Source of the DNA: Amanita rubescens
Lineage: Eukaryota; Basidiomycota; Agaricomycetes; Agaricales; Amanitaceae
Assembly (NCBI GenBank): GCA_015039365.1
Contig: WION01000091.1
Span: 1-64,000 of the forward strand
Length of the DNA stretch: 64,000 nt
Direction of reading: 5' to 3'
Position 1 is the stretch's first letter. Each line of letters begins with the position of its first letter. Of this stretch, positions 52,539-63,130 are shown piece by piece. The position numbers and the translations under genes were made by a program. The notes under the pieces are model-generated. The model did no database searches. It saw only the letters and a program-made list of their open reading frames with translations, and was not told the DNA's origin.

Positions 52539-53727
52539 ATGCTAGCGGCCGTCACCATCCTTGCTCAGGATTCAAGCAATGTACCAAACTGCACAGATAA
52601 CCAATACAACTGGGTAAGCACGCGTCTAGTACATTCCTCCTGCTGGATCGACACTGGCCGGAGTAGACATATAACTCGCTGGATCAGAGCCCCTGTTACG
52701 TGGCTATCGCTCTGATCGAGATGGTCAGCTCTGGGCAAGGTGGGATACTTTTCTGATAACTGTATCTATTCCTCAGTTGGTTTGTCTAGCATATAGCCTC
52801 CCCCCTGTTTCGTTTCTGGGTCAAATCTACGGTCTCCCGGCCGGTGCAACTACCGTATACTTTTGTAATACCGTCTGGTACTCCTTGCTTTCGGCGTGTG
52901 CTCTGTGTCAGGATGGGTCCTGGTTCACGTACGTTCTCCTGCCTTTCCAGGTCAGAATCGTGGACTTGACTCATTCATCAGATGGCCGATTTACTCACAA
53001 AATTGCAGCCAGACGTATTTGATGGAGTAAGTTCAATCATTGGCAGTGCAAGATAGCGCTATTAAAACAGATCTCTAGGTATCCCGGTCCCATCCCTTCA
53101 AATACTACTGTGCCAACTTGGGCTTTTTTGAATGTGACGGTGTGTACTACTGGACGACAATTTTGCGTCTTCTGATGAGTTACTGAGAAATGAAGGCAAC
53201 CAACGACAATTTTGACCCTGCAAAGGCATCTAGCCTCGCTGGTGCGTCTCACTAGAATTGAAGCACAGGCGCCTTGACTGATATCTATTGGTGTAGTTGC
53301 ACCTAGTCCGACTTCTTCGGCATCAACTTCTTCGGCAGCGACATCTTCAACATCGACATCTTCGACATCGACATCGACATCACATCCAACTCATGACAGA
53401 TCTAAGGTTGGTGCTATCGCAGGTGGTACCATCGGAGGTTTCGTCATAGCGTTGCTCGTTCTGATACTCCTGTTCTATCTCCATAAAAGGCGCAAGGGGA
53501 CTATTCCGGCCCCCGATCCGCTAACCGAACCTCCAATATCTATGCGGACAGTGACTTGGGTTGCCTCTCAGGAACTTTACGTGAGTATTTCCGTTGTCGC
53601 TGTTTTACTTGGGATGCTAATACAAAGACGATAGAATTCTGACGAAATCTTTCCCATCCCAACGACAAGGATCCCCCCACAACACTCCATCCAAACGGAT
53701 TCCCGTTCAACGTGGGTTTCAGAATAA
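52539..53727 (+). CDS. Array member 2: single-pass membrane protein with S/T stalk (reference copy)
   Basis: About eight exons. Order in the protein: short hydrophobic start (MLAAVTILAQDSSNVPNC), a Cys-bearing ectodomain (NSLDQSPCYVAIALIEMV, YFCNTVWYSLLSACALCQDG, WPIYSQNCSQTYL, YPGPIPSNTTVPTWAF), a Ser/Thr-rich stalk encoded by TCGACA-like hexamers, the Gly-rich membrane helix GAIAGGTIGGFVIALLVLIL, the stop-transfer KRRK and a ~70-residue cytosolic tail ending WVSE. The intron before the WPIYS exon ends at ctcattcatcag. The C-N-T-V-x-Y-S-L-x-x-A-C-x-x-C-Q pattern recurs in agaricomycete membrane proteins with no assigned role. The start codon choice is the weakest point. Confidence 0.7.
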
Positions 53728-54103
53728 TTCAAGTTGCGTCGTTCTAGGTATCCTTCTTTCGATGTCCCTTCCGAGTTCTTTCAGGTCGACTGGTTATTCA
53801 CCTATATTTAAGGGTACGTGGCTACTATGTGGGGATGTTATTGTCAGCGAAAGACAGTCCTAGTTATGTACGAGACGCTTTGGCATTTGTTGTGTTTTAT
53901 GAGTTTACCTATATACCTACACCTAGTTTTGGTATCTTCTTTGGAGACTTGATGTCGCAGGACGAATTATGGGTTGCGTGGGTATTGGATTGGGCCAAGC
54001 GATGTTTTGGTTAAATTTTCTCAGTATAGTTAATTCTGATGTAATCACGCGTGCAACCAAACCCTTCCTTATACGTTCCGCAAGCAACATATGCACAGCC
54101 CTC

Positions 54104-55432
54104 ATGTACCTCTCGATCTGGAGAATAGGCCCACGTTCACCTATTTTTCGTCCGCTCCATCGAGCTAGTACGATTCTTTATCTTCAATATTGGCTTGGTC
54201 TAGTAGCTGTTCCTGTCATCGTTGCTCAGGATTCAAGTAATATAGCAAACTGCGCAGATAGCCGATATGACTGGGTAAGCGCACGTCTCGTATCACTGCT
54301 GGCTCAACACTGACCGGAGTAGACATTCAACTCACTGGGTCAGAGCCCCTGTTACGTTGCCAACGCTATATCGGAGGAGTGCACTATACAACTTGAAAGT
54401 AGGTTACTTTTCTGATAACCTGAGTCAGTTAAGTAACCGTGGTTCGTCCAGTCGGTCCAGTGGTTAGTGTCACCCCTCTTACCGGGCCGGGAACACACTA
54501 CAACCCGCTCCCTTCATACTACGCCGAGTTCAGATGCTTTTGTAATACTGTCTGGTACTCCTTGCTCTCGGCGTGTGCTCTGTGTCAGGGTGGGAACTGG
54601 CTCGCGTACGTTCGCCTGCCTTTCCAGGTCAGAATCGTGAACTTGACTCATTCATCAGATGGCCGGATTACTCACACAATTGCAGCCAGACGTATTTGGA
54701 GAAGCAAGTCCGATCTTTGGGAGTGCCAGAAATATTAAAATAGACCTCTAGGTATCCCGAACTCATCCCTCCAGATACTAGTATACCAATTTGGGCTTAT
54801 CTAAATGTGACGGTGTGTATGGATGATATTTTTGCAACTTCTGACGAGTTACTGAGAAATGAAGGCAACCAACAACAGTTTTGACCCTGCCGCGGCATCT
54901 AGAGTCGCTGGTGCGTCTCACTAGAACTGAAGCACAGGCACCACGACCAATATCTACCGGTATAGTTGCAGTTAGTTCGACTTCTTCTGCATCTTTAACA
55001 TCAACATTGACATCGACATCGACATCCCATTCAACTCCTAACATATCTAAGGTTGGTGCTATCGCAGGTGGTTCCATCGGAGGTTTCGTCATAGGGTTGC
55101 TCGTTTTGATATTTCTAGGACGTTCCTATATAAAGCGCCACGGGAGTCCTCAGGCCGCGTTGCCTCCGCCAACCGGACCTCCAATATCTATCCAGACAGA
55201 GTCTTATGCCTTTCAGGATGTGAGTATTTCCATTGTCACTGCTCTACTTGGGATGCTGATACAAAGACGATAGAATACTGACGGAATCCCTACCTCGACT
55301 CCCATCCCACTGACAAGAATTGAACGCACGCCGGCGCAGGACGAAGTGCTTTGGCGTCCGCCTCGGCGATCCCCACAACCTTTAGTGCGCTCCATACAAA
55401 CGGATTCCCGTACAACGTGGTTTTCAGAATAA
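54104..55432 (+). CDS. Array member 3: single-pass membrane protein with S/T stalk
   Basis: The start at 54104 (MYLSIWRIGPRSP) leads into the signal-like ILYLQYWLGLVAVPVIVAQDSS. Mature-part features are NCADSRYDW, SLGQSPCYVANAI, CFCNTVWYSLLSACALCQGG and WPDYSHNCSQTYLEK. The intron after that block has a GC donor (AA|GCAAGTCC at ~54702) where members 1 and 2 have GTAAGT. The stalk is shorter (SLTSTLTSTSTS), the helix reads GAIAGGSIGGFVIGLLVLIF, and the tail carries ITRIERTPAQDEVLW-type sequence ending TTWFSE. Confidence 0.68.
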
Positions 55433-55758
55433 TCCATGTTGTAGTTTTGCGTCGCTAAAGGTATCCTTCTTTCGATGTCCCTTCCGAGCGGAGCGGTTGT
55501 TTCAGGTCAACTGATTATCCACCTATCTTTAAGGATACGTGGCTACTATGTGGGGAAGATATTGTCAGCGAAAGGCAGTCCTGGTTACTATGTACGAGAC
55601 GCTTTGGCCTTTGTTGTGTTTTATGAGTATATCTATATAACTACACCTAGTTTTGGTATAGTGATGTAGTTTGATTGTATCACGCGCGCAACCAAACTTC
55701 AAGCTTACTGCCTTCCTTATATGTTCCGCAAACAACATATGCACCGCCCTCATGCATC

Positions 55759-57066
55759 ATGTACCTCTCGATCTGGAGAATAGGCCCACATTCACCTATT
55801 TTTCGTCTGTTCCATCGAGCTACGATACTTTATCTTCAATATTGGCTTGGTCTAGTAGCCGTTCCTGTCATCGTTGCTCAGAATTCAAGTAATATAGCAA
55901 ACTGTACAGATAGCCGATATTACTGGGTAAGCCGGCACGTCTTGTATCACTGCTGGCTCAACACTGACTGGAGTAGACATTCAACTCACTGGGTCAGAGC
56001 CCCTGTTACGTTGCTGACGCTTTATCGGAGGAGTGCACTGGACAACGTAGGTTACTTTTCTGATAAGCTGAGTCTTGGGTAACCGTGGTTCGTCCAGTGT
56101 TTGGTGTCCCCCCTACCGGGCCGGGAGAAAACTACAACCCTCTCCCTTCATTTTACGCCAGCTACACATGCTTTTGTAATACTGTCTGGTACTCCTTGAT
56201 CTCGGCGTGTGCTCTGTGTCAAGGTGGGAACTGGCTCGCGTACGTTCGCCTGCCTTTCCAGGTCAGAACCGTGAACTTGACTCATTCATCAGATGGCCGG
56301 ATTACTCACACAATTGCAGCCGGACGTATTTGATGGAGTAAGATAAATCTTTGGTAGTGCAAGATATATTAAAACAGATCTCTAGGTATCCCGAACCCAC
56401 CTCTCCAAATATTAGTATACCAATTTGGGCTTATCTAAATGTGATGGTGTGTATGGATGACAATTTTGCAACTTCTGACGAGTTACTGAGAAATGAAGGC
56501 AACCAACGACAGTTTTGACCCTGCCCAGGCATCTAGCCTCGCTGGTGCGTCGCACTAGAACTGAAGCACAGACACCACGACCGACTACTGGTATAGTTGC
56601 AGTTAGTTTAACTTCTTCTGCATCTTTAACATTGACATCGACATTGACATCGACATCGACACCGGCATCCCATTCAACTGCTGACATATCTAAGGTTGGT
56701 GCTATCGCAGGTGGTTCCATCGGAGGTTTCGTCATAGGGTTGCTCGTTTTGATATTCCTAGGACGTTCCTATATAAAGCGTCACGGGAGTCCTCAGGCCG
56801 TGTTACCTCCGCCAACCGGACCTTCAATATTTATCCAGACAGAGTCTTGGGATGCCTTTCAGGAACCGTATGTGAGTATTTCCATTGTCGCTGCTCTACT
56901 TAGGATGCTGATACAAGGATGTTAGAATACCTCGGCTCCCATCCCACTGACAAGAATCGAACGCACACCGCAGGAAGAAGTGCTTTGGCGTCCGCCTCGG
57001 CGATCCCTACAACCTTTAGTGCGCTCAGTACAAACGGATTCCCGTACAACGTGGTTTTCAGAATAA
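55759..57066 (+). CDS. Array member 4: single-pass membrane protein with S/T stalk
   Basis: Closest to member 3. It starts MYLSIWRIGPHSPIFRLF, then ILYLQYWLGLVAVPVIVAQNSSN. Ectodomain marks are [43 protein letters not shown] and WPDYSHNCSRTYLME. The donor after this block is a normal GTAAGA. The stalk is SLTLTSTLTSTSTPASHS, and the helix is identical to member 3. The last intron ends at GGATGTTAG and the tail ends TTWFSE at 57066. Confidence 0.68.
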
Positions 57067-57184
57067 TTCAAGTCGTAGTTTTGTGTCGTTAAAGGTATCC
57101 TTCTTTCGATGTTCGAGCGGAGCGGTTGTGTCATGTTCTGTTATCCATTTAAATCTCGTTTAATCCTTCCTCATTACATCCAAT

Positions 57185-58050
57185 CAAACAAAATTACACG
57201 AGACATAATGAAAGTGTGTACCAATCCCCGTCGTGGTCAATGGAGTGACGGGGAATCGCTGCTTCGAGACATCAGCAGGCTACAACTTGAGCGGTCGGAC
57301 ACTAAACAAATACAGGGAGACGGTGCCTTGAGGAATACTCCTGGGCGTGAGTGGCGGCATTTGTTGTGGAACGGAGGGTAACGGTTGGGGCATGAACGGC
57401 CCACCGTTCTCCGATGCGACCATGTTCGCAATAGTGGGGGAAGTGGCTGCTGCGGCAGCTCGGCAAGACGGAGCAGCTGCGGTCGCTGCAAAAGCCGGAT
57501 GGCCAACGAGGAACGGCGATGCTTGGTGGGCTTAGAGAAGTGGGAGGAGTAGCGGATAAGCCTACGATGGTAGGGGTCGTGGCAGGACGGACAACAAGGG
57601 CGACCTTAAGGTCGAGTTTGTCTTGCTCCTCCTCATCATTGGCGAAGTGGGAGGGGATGGATTCAGCGGACAGCGGGGTGATGATTTTGGGTGCTGGGAG
57701 CAGCAAGCGGTGGGGAGAGGAAGTAGACAAGAGGTGCGTCGCGGTGGAATGTCGACATAATCGAGCATCATCAATGGCACAGAAGAGGTGAACTTGCAGT
57801 TGCCGACCACAACGAATCTGACTCCGCGCCTCTACAACCATGAATGGTGCGGATATGACCGGTTTGGGCTATGCATCGTTTGATGGGGACTATGCTCCGG
57901 TACGCGTTTTAGCGATTCCACATTCCTCTGAGGATCTCCTGGAAGCGCAGCCGTCGAATCATCATGGATCCAGTTGTATCCACCACACGGCCCATCATTT
58001 ATCCCGGACTATTAGAAGTGTGCGGGCCAGAGTAGATGGAGCGTGAGGGT
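57185..58050. other. Non-family insert between array members 4 and 5
   Basis: The sequence resembles no other part of the window. The longest frame is 57302-57841 on the minus strand (179 codons, Ser/Pro/Arg-rich). Two further minus frames and a plus frame overlap it, and none has motifs or a paralogue. An Ala/Gln/Pro-rich reading (TIANMVASENGGPF) is the most protein-like but has no clear start. I cannot assign a gene. Confidence 0.4.
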
Positions 58051-58350
58051 GGAGATAGCAAAACGGGAGCCGGTTGGGGATGGATACTAGACGTTGGACG
58101 ATGCGGGGACGGTGTTGAGGAACACGATGAAGCGTCAACAAGCCTCGTACGGGTTGTGTTGAGATATCTTCGTTTGATGTCGCGAGGCGAATTATGGGTT
58201 GCGTGGGCATCGGATTGGGCCAAGCGACGTTTTGGTTACATTTTCTCATGCGCGCAACCAAACTTCAGTGTAATGATGGTCTGGGCTTCAAGCTTCAAGC
58301 TTACTGCCTTCCTTATACGTTCAACCGCAAACAACATATACACAGCCCTC

Positions 58351-59721
58351 ATGTACCTCTCGATCTGGAGAATAGGCCCACGTTCACCTATTTTTCGTCT
58401 GCTCCATCGAGCTACGACACTTTATCTTCAATGCTGGCTTCAAGTTGGTCTAGTAGCTGTTCCTGGCATCGTCGCTCTGAATTCAAGTGATGTAGCAAAC
58501 TGCACAGATAGCCGATATGACTGGGCAAGCGCATGTCTTGTATCACTACTGGCTCAACACTGACCGGCGTAGACGTTCAGCTCACTGGGTCAGAGCCCCT
58601 GTTATGTTACTGCAGTTTTAGCGGACCAATGCACTGGACAAAGTAGGTTACTTTTCTGATAATCTGAATCAGTTGAGTAACCGTGGTTCGTCCAGTGATT
58701 GGTGTCACTCCCATTTACCCAGGACAACACTACGACACACTCTCTTCATACTACGCCAACTTCACGTGCTTTTGTAATACTGTCTGGTACTCTTTGCTCT
58801 CGGCGTGTGCTCTTTGCCAGACTGGGAACTGGTTCGCGTATGTTCGCCTGCCTTTCCAGGTCAGAATCGTGAACTTGACTCAATTCATCAGATGGCCGGA
58901 TTACTCACACAATTGCAGCAAGACGTATTTGGCGAAGCAAGTCCAATCTTTGGGAGTGCAAGATATATTAAAACAGACCTCTAGGTATCCCGATCCCATC
59001 CCTTCAAATACTATTATACCGAATTGGGCTTATATAAATGTGTCGGTGTGTACAGTGGATGACAATTTCGCAACGTCTGATGAGTTCTGAGAACCGAAGG
59101 CGGACGCCGACACTTTTGACCCTTTGGCGGCATCTAGCCTCGCTGGTGAGTCGCACTAGAACAGAAGCACAGGCACCATGACTGATACCTACTGATATAG
59201 TTCCGGCTAGTTCGACATCTTTAACATCACCATTTTCGAGAACTTCAGCGGCGACATTTTCAACATCGGCATCCTCAACATCAGCGTCTTCGACATCGAC
59301 ATCCCATTCAACCCTTGACACATCTAAGGTTGGCGCTATCGCAGGTGGTTCCATCGGAGGTTTCGTCATAGTGTTGCTCGTTCTGACACTCTTGTTATAT
59401 CTCTATAAAAGGCGCAACGGGACTACTCCGGCCCCCGTGTTGCACCCGCTAACCGAATCTCCAAGATATATCGAGACGGAGTCTTGGGATACCTTTCAGG
59501 AACCGTACGTGAGTATTTCCGTTGTCGCTGCTCTACTTGGGATGTTGATACAAGGATGATAGAATACTGACGGAATCTCTACCTCGGCTCCTATCCCGCT
59601 GGCAAGGATCGAACGTATACCGCACTGGCGGGACGAAGTTCTTTCTGACCCTTGGCGTCCACCTGAAACCGGAGTGCGCTCCATACGAACGGATTCCGGT
59701 ACAACGTGGTTTTCAGAATAA
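58351..59721 (+). CDS. Array member 5: single-pass membrane protein with S/T stalk
   Basis: Start MYLSIWRIGPRSPIFRLL. The signal-like region has a small insertion (LYLQCWLQVGLVAVPGIVA). Two introns use GC donors: after RYDW (GCAAGC at ~58527) and after TYLAK (GCAAGT at ~58937). Ectodomain: SSLGQSPCYVTAVLADQC, FTCFCNTVWYSLLSACALCQ, WPDYSHNCSKTYL. The stalk contains TSPFSRTSAATFSTSASSTS, and the helix GGFVIVLLVLTLLLYLYKRR is followed by a tail ending TTWFSE. Frame open throughout. Confidence 0.66.
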
Positions 59722-60039
59722 TTCAAGTTGTAGTTTTGTGTCCTTAAATAAAAGTATTTTTCTTTTCTAAGCGGGGGCGGTTATTTCAGGTATACTGGTT
59801 ATTTACCTATCTTTAAGGGTACGTGGCTACTAGTATATGGGGAAGTTATTGTCAACAGAGGGCAGTCCTGGTCATGTACGAGACTCTTTGGCCTTTTGTG
59901 TTTTACGTATATACCTACGCCTACCTTTGATATCTTCTTTGGACATTTGATGTCGCGGGAGACGGATTATGGGTTGCGTGCATGCGTATCGGATTGGACC
60001 AAGCGGTATTCTGGTTAAATAATTAACTCTGTGACGGCC

Positions 60040-60425
60040 TAGGCTTCAAGCTTACCGCCTTCCTTATACGTCCCGCAAACAACATACGCACAGCCCTCAA
60101 GTAGCTGTTCCTGTCACCGTTGTTCAGAATTGTAGCGAACTGCACATAGTACTGGGCAAGCGCACGTCTTGCATCGAGTAGACGTTCAGCTCGCTGGGTC
60201 AGAGCCCCTGTTACGTTACTGACGTTTTAATGGACCAGTAGACCGGACCAAAAGAGTTACTTTTCTGATAACCCGAATCGGTTGAGCTGAGGGTGGTTCG
60301 TCCAGTGTATGGTACCTCTTACCCCGACAACCCGCTCCCTTCAAACTTCGCCAACTTCACATGCTTTTGTAGTACCGTCTGGTACTCCTTGATCTCAGCT
60401 GCTTGCCAGAATGGGACCTGGTACT
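60040..60425 (+). pseudogene. Array member 6: broken 5' half
   Basis: It keeps words of exon 1 (gtagctgttcctgtcaccgttg), exon 2 (tcgctgggtcagagcccctgtt) and exon 3 (ttcacatgcttttgtagtaccg, tggtactccttgatctcagc). Exon 1 is shortened by a deletion, and the CNTV codons read TGT AGT. At ~60424 the copy runs straight into a PAK kinase shard, so the stalk, helix and tail are gone. Confidence 0.75.
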
Positions 60426-60570
60426 TGTAGTCGCTGGATGGCGCCCGAAGTGGTCAAACAAAAAGAGCGCGGTGCCAAAGTCGACATCTGGTCTCCTGGT
60501 ATCATGGCGATCGAGAACGACCTCCCGGAGGTATTTGGACGAAGAGCCGCAGTATACACATTTTTTCTCA
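60424..60570 (+). pseudogene. Second shard of the PAK kinase domain
   Basis: Counterpart of 48218-48345, reading [20 protein letters not shown] and then degenerate words around GIMAIEN and YLDEEP-like codons. It shares the substitution pattern cgcccgaagtggtcaaacaaaaagagc with the shard at 51811 rather than with the parent gene, so the two shards probably share one origin. Confidence 0.82.
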
Positions 60571-61158
60571 GTGTGGAATTTACGTAACATAGTCAGCCAC
60601 TAGTTTCGCACGATCGATCAACTTCTCGCTTACGCCAATTACGCAATTCAGACGACGTTCCAGCCAGATTGCAACAGAACCACAAGGTGTGTCACAGTCT
60701 TTACGCACAATGCTGTGGCCTAAATGGAGACGGAAGATTGGACGATTTCGACGAGGTTATAAGGATGGCCTCGCGTGGGTATGGTTTCCGAGTAGACCAA
60801 GCGGAGTTTTTAGCCGCCAGTACTGGTTTCGCACAACCAACTTGAACTTGTCCTCTTCTACTTCCAAGAATGACGGCCGGGTACATGTTCAAAGGATCAC
60901 CGTGAGGCACAAGTCGATGCCGACGATGAGTGGTATTTTGAAGTGATAATCGGACGGCGGTGTTACTCACGGTTAGTCTTTAGATGTTGAATTAGCACGA
61001 GGGATCAGTTATTCCTGAGTTTGCGTTTTAGTGCACGCAAAGCTCCGGAGCGTGCGGCCTTGCGGAGAGCCGAACTAAGTGCGCATTTAGGGAAGAAGTC
61101 CACGCTTACCTTCTCTTCCTCCGCTCCTCAGGACTATGTCTATCGGCTTGGTCTAGTA

Positions 61159-61565
61159 ATGGCACTTGTCAACTTAGCTCAGCTTGCTGCTGTACCTCCT
61201 GTACCAAGTGAAAACTGCACAGATCCCCAATTCTTCTGGGTAAGCACACGTCTTCCATTTTGCTGGCTCAACTCTGACCGGAGTAGACGTTTAACTCGTT
61301 GTGTCAGAGCCCCTGTTCCGTTGCTCCTCTTTTAATCTCGCAGAGCACTAGACAACGTGAGTCACTTTTCTGACAACTTAACTGTATTTAATTAAACTAA
61401 CGGTGGTTCATCCAGCGTATATCATGGCCCCAATCTCATACCAGAGAGTAGCGTACCACGTAAAAATCGAACCGACCTTCGCCAATGCCACGACCTTCTG
61501 TAATACGGTCATGTATTCGTTGATCTCGCCGTGTGCTGCCTGTCAGTTGGGGGCTTGCTACTTTC
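61159..61565 (+). pseudogene. Array member 7: 5' half fused to the leader region of member 8
   Basis: Exon 1 MALVNLAQLAAVPPVPSENC, exon 2 TFNSLCQSPCSVAPLL and exon 3 with FANATTFCNTVMYSLISPCAACQ are intact and spliced in frame. After CQLGAC the sequence changes into the upstream flank seen before members 3 and 5 (ctttccttatctgctccgcgaacaacatacgcacagccc). The frame happens to continue through it into the start of member 8. Whether a fused product is made is unknown. Recombination inside exon 3 would explain it. Confidence 0.6.
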
Positions 61566-61663
61566 CTTATCTGCTCCGCGAACAACATACGCACAGCCCT
61601 TACAGCCTCTCGCTCTGGAGAATAGGTCCGCGCACAGCTATTCGCCCTCCGTCCCGTGGGGCT

Positions 61664-63130
61664 ATGATGCTTTATGTCTGTTGGCTTGGTCTAGTAGCCA
61701 CGCCTGTCATCGTTGCTCTGAATGCAGCAAGCTGTACAGATAACCAATATTACTGGGTAAACGCGTGTCTTGTATCCCTGCTGGCTCAACACTGACAGGA
61801 ATAGACATTTAACTCGCTGGGTCAGAGCCCCTGTAACGTTGCTGACCTTTTAATGCTTTATTGCACCGGACAAGGTAGATCACTTTCCTGATAACTCAAG
61901 TCAGTTGAGCTAACGCCGGTGGTTCGTTCAGTGGTTGTTATCCCCGCTATAGCCCCAGGAGAACAATACGTCCCGCTCGGTTCAACCGGCGCCAACGTCA
62001 AATGTTTTTGTAATACTGTCTGGTACTCCTTGATGTCGGCGTGTGCTGCTTGTCAGAATGGGTACTGGCCTACGTACGTTCGATTTGTCGTCGGCCTTTC
62101 CAGGAATCGTGAACTTGACCCATTCATCAGATGGCCGAATTATTCAGCAGTTTGCCCCCAAATATATTTGATGGAGTGAGTTCAATGGTCACTGCAGACT
62201 GCCCTATTAAAGGAAACCTTTAGGTATCCCAGTCCTATCCCGTCAAATACCAGTGTGCCAAACTGGGCATATGTGAACGTGACAGTGTGTATGATTGATG
62301 ATTCCACCTGCTTCTAACTAGTAGTGACTGACAAATGAATTCAGGCAACCAACAATACTTTTAACGTTGCTGCTGCGTCTATCCTCGCAGGTGCGTCTCA
62401 CTAGAATCAAAGCGCAGGTGCTGTGATTAACGAATTTTCTTGTATAGCTGAAGATACTCCAACGGATTCTGTATCTCTCACCTCGACATCTGCGTCGACC
62501 TCGTTTACGTCAACGTCGGCATCCACATCCACATCGACAACACCGGCATTGATATTAGCATCAATAACACCGGTACCAACATCAAACTCAACTTCTGATT
62601 CATCTAAAACTGGTACTATCGCAGGCGGTACTGTCGGAGGTCTTGTCATAGGTTTGCTTGTTGCGACATTCCTGTTGTGGCTCCGTATGAGGCACAGGCG
62701 CTCCAGAATCGTTGTTCACGCATCGCCACAAGTGAATGTACAAGTGAATGAACGTGAACGAAGTATTATGAGCGTGCGTTGCTCATTGACTGAGTCTCCT
62801 TCATCTCTTGTATTACGTCCTCTACCAACCGAATCTTCAACATCTATGCAGCCAATGTTTTTGCACGCCCATCGGGAGCCCTGTGTGAGTATTTCCGTTG
62901 CTGCTGTCCGACTCTGGATGCTGATAAAAAGACCATAGGATACTGACGATATCTCTAACTCATCTCGCATCCCACTGGCAAGGGTCGAGCGCACGCCGCG
63001 GAGCGAACTGCTTTCCGACGCTTCATGTCCACTCGGCGAATCCTCGCAACCTTTAGGTAGTGGAGGGTTTTACCAACCCGGAGGGGGCTCCTGGAGGGAT
63101 TCCTGTGTTACGTGGGTTTCAAGGGAATGA
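61664..63130 (+). CDS. Array member 8: single-pass membrane protein with S/T stalk (most diverged)
   Basis: A clean start, MMLYVCWLGLVATPVIVALN, gives a convincing signal peptide. NASCTDNQYYW, SLGQSPCNVADLLM, VKCFCNTVWYSLMSACAACQNG and WPNYSAVCPQIYLME follow. The stalk (SVSLTSTSASTSFTSTSAST) is long, the helix is GTIAGGTVGGLVIGLLVATF, and the cytosolic part is longer than in other members (MRHRRSRIVVHASPQ, ERERSIMSVRCSLTES) and ends GSWRDSCVTWVSRE at 63130. Frame open after splicing seven introns. As the rightmost copy it may be close to the ancestral member. Confidence 0.7.

Noticed and set aside
57302..57841. Minus-strand frame of 179 codons between array members 4 and 5
   Set aside because: Composition is Ser/Pro/Arg-rich with three overlapping alternative frames and no conserved element; not enough to call a gene.
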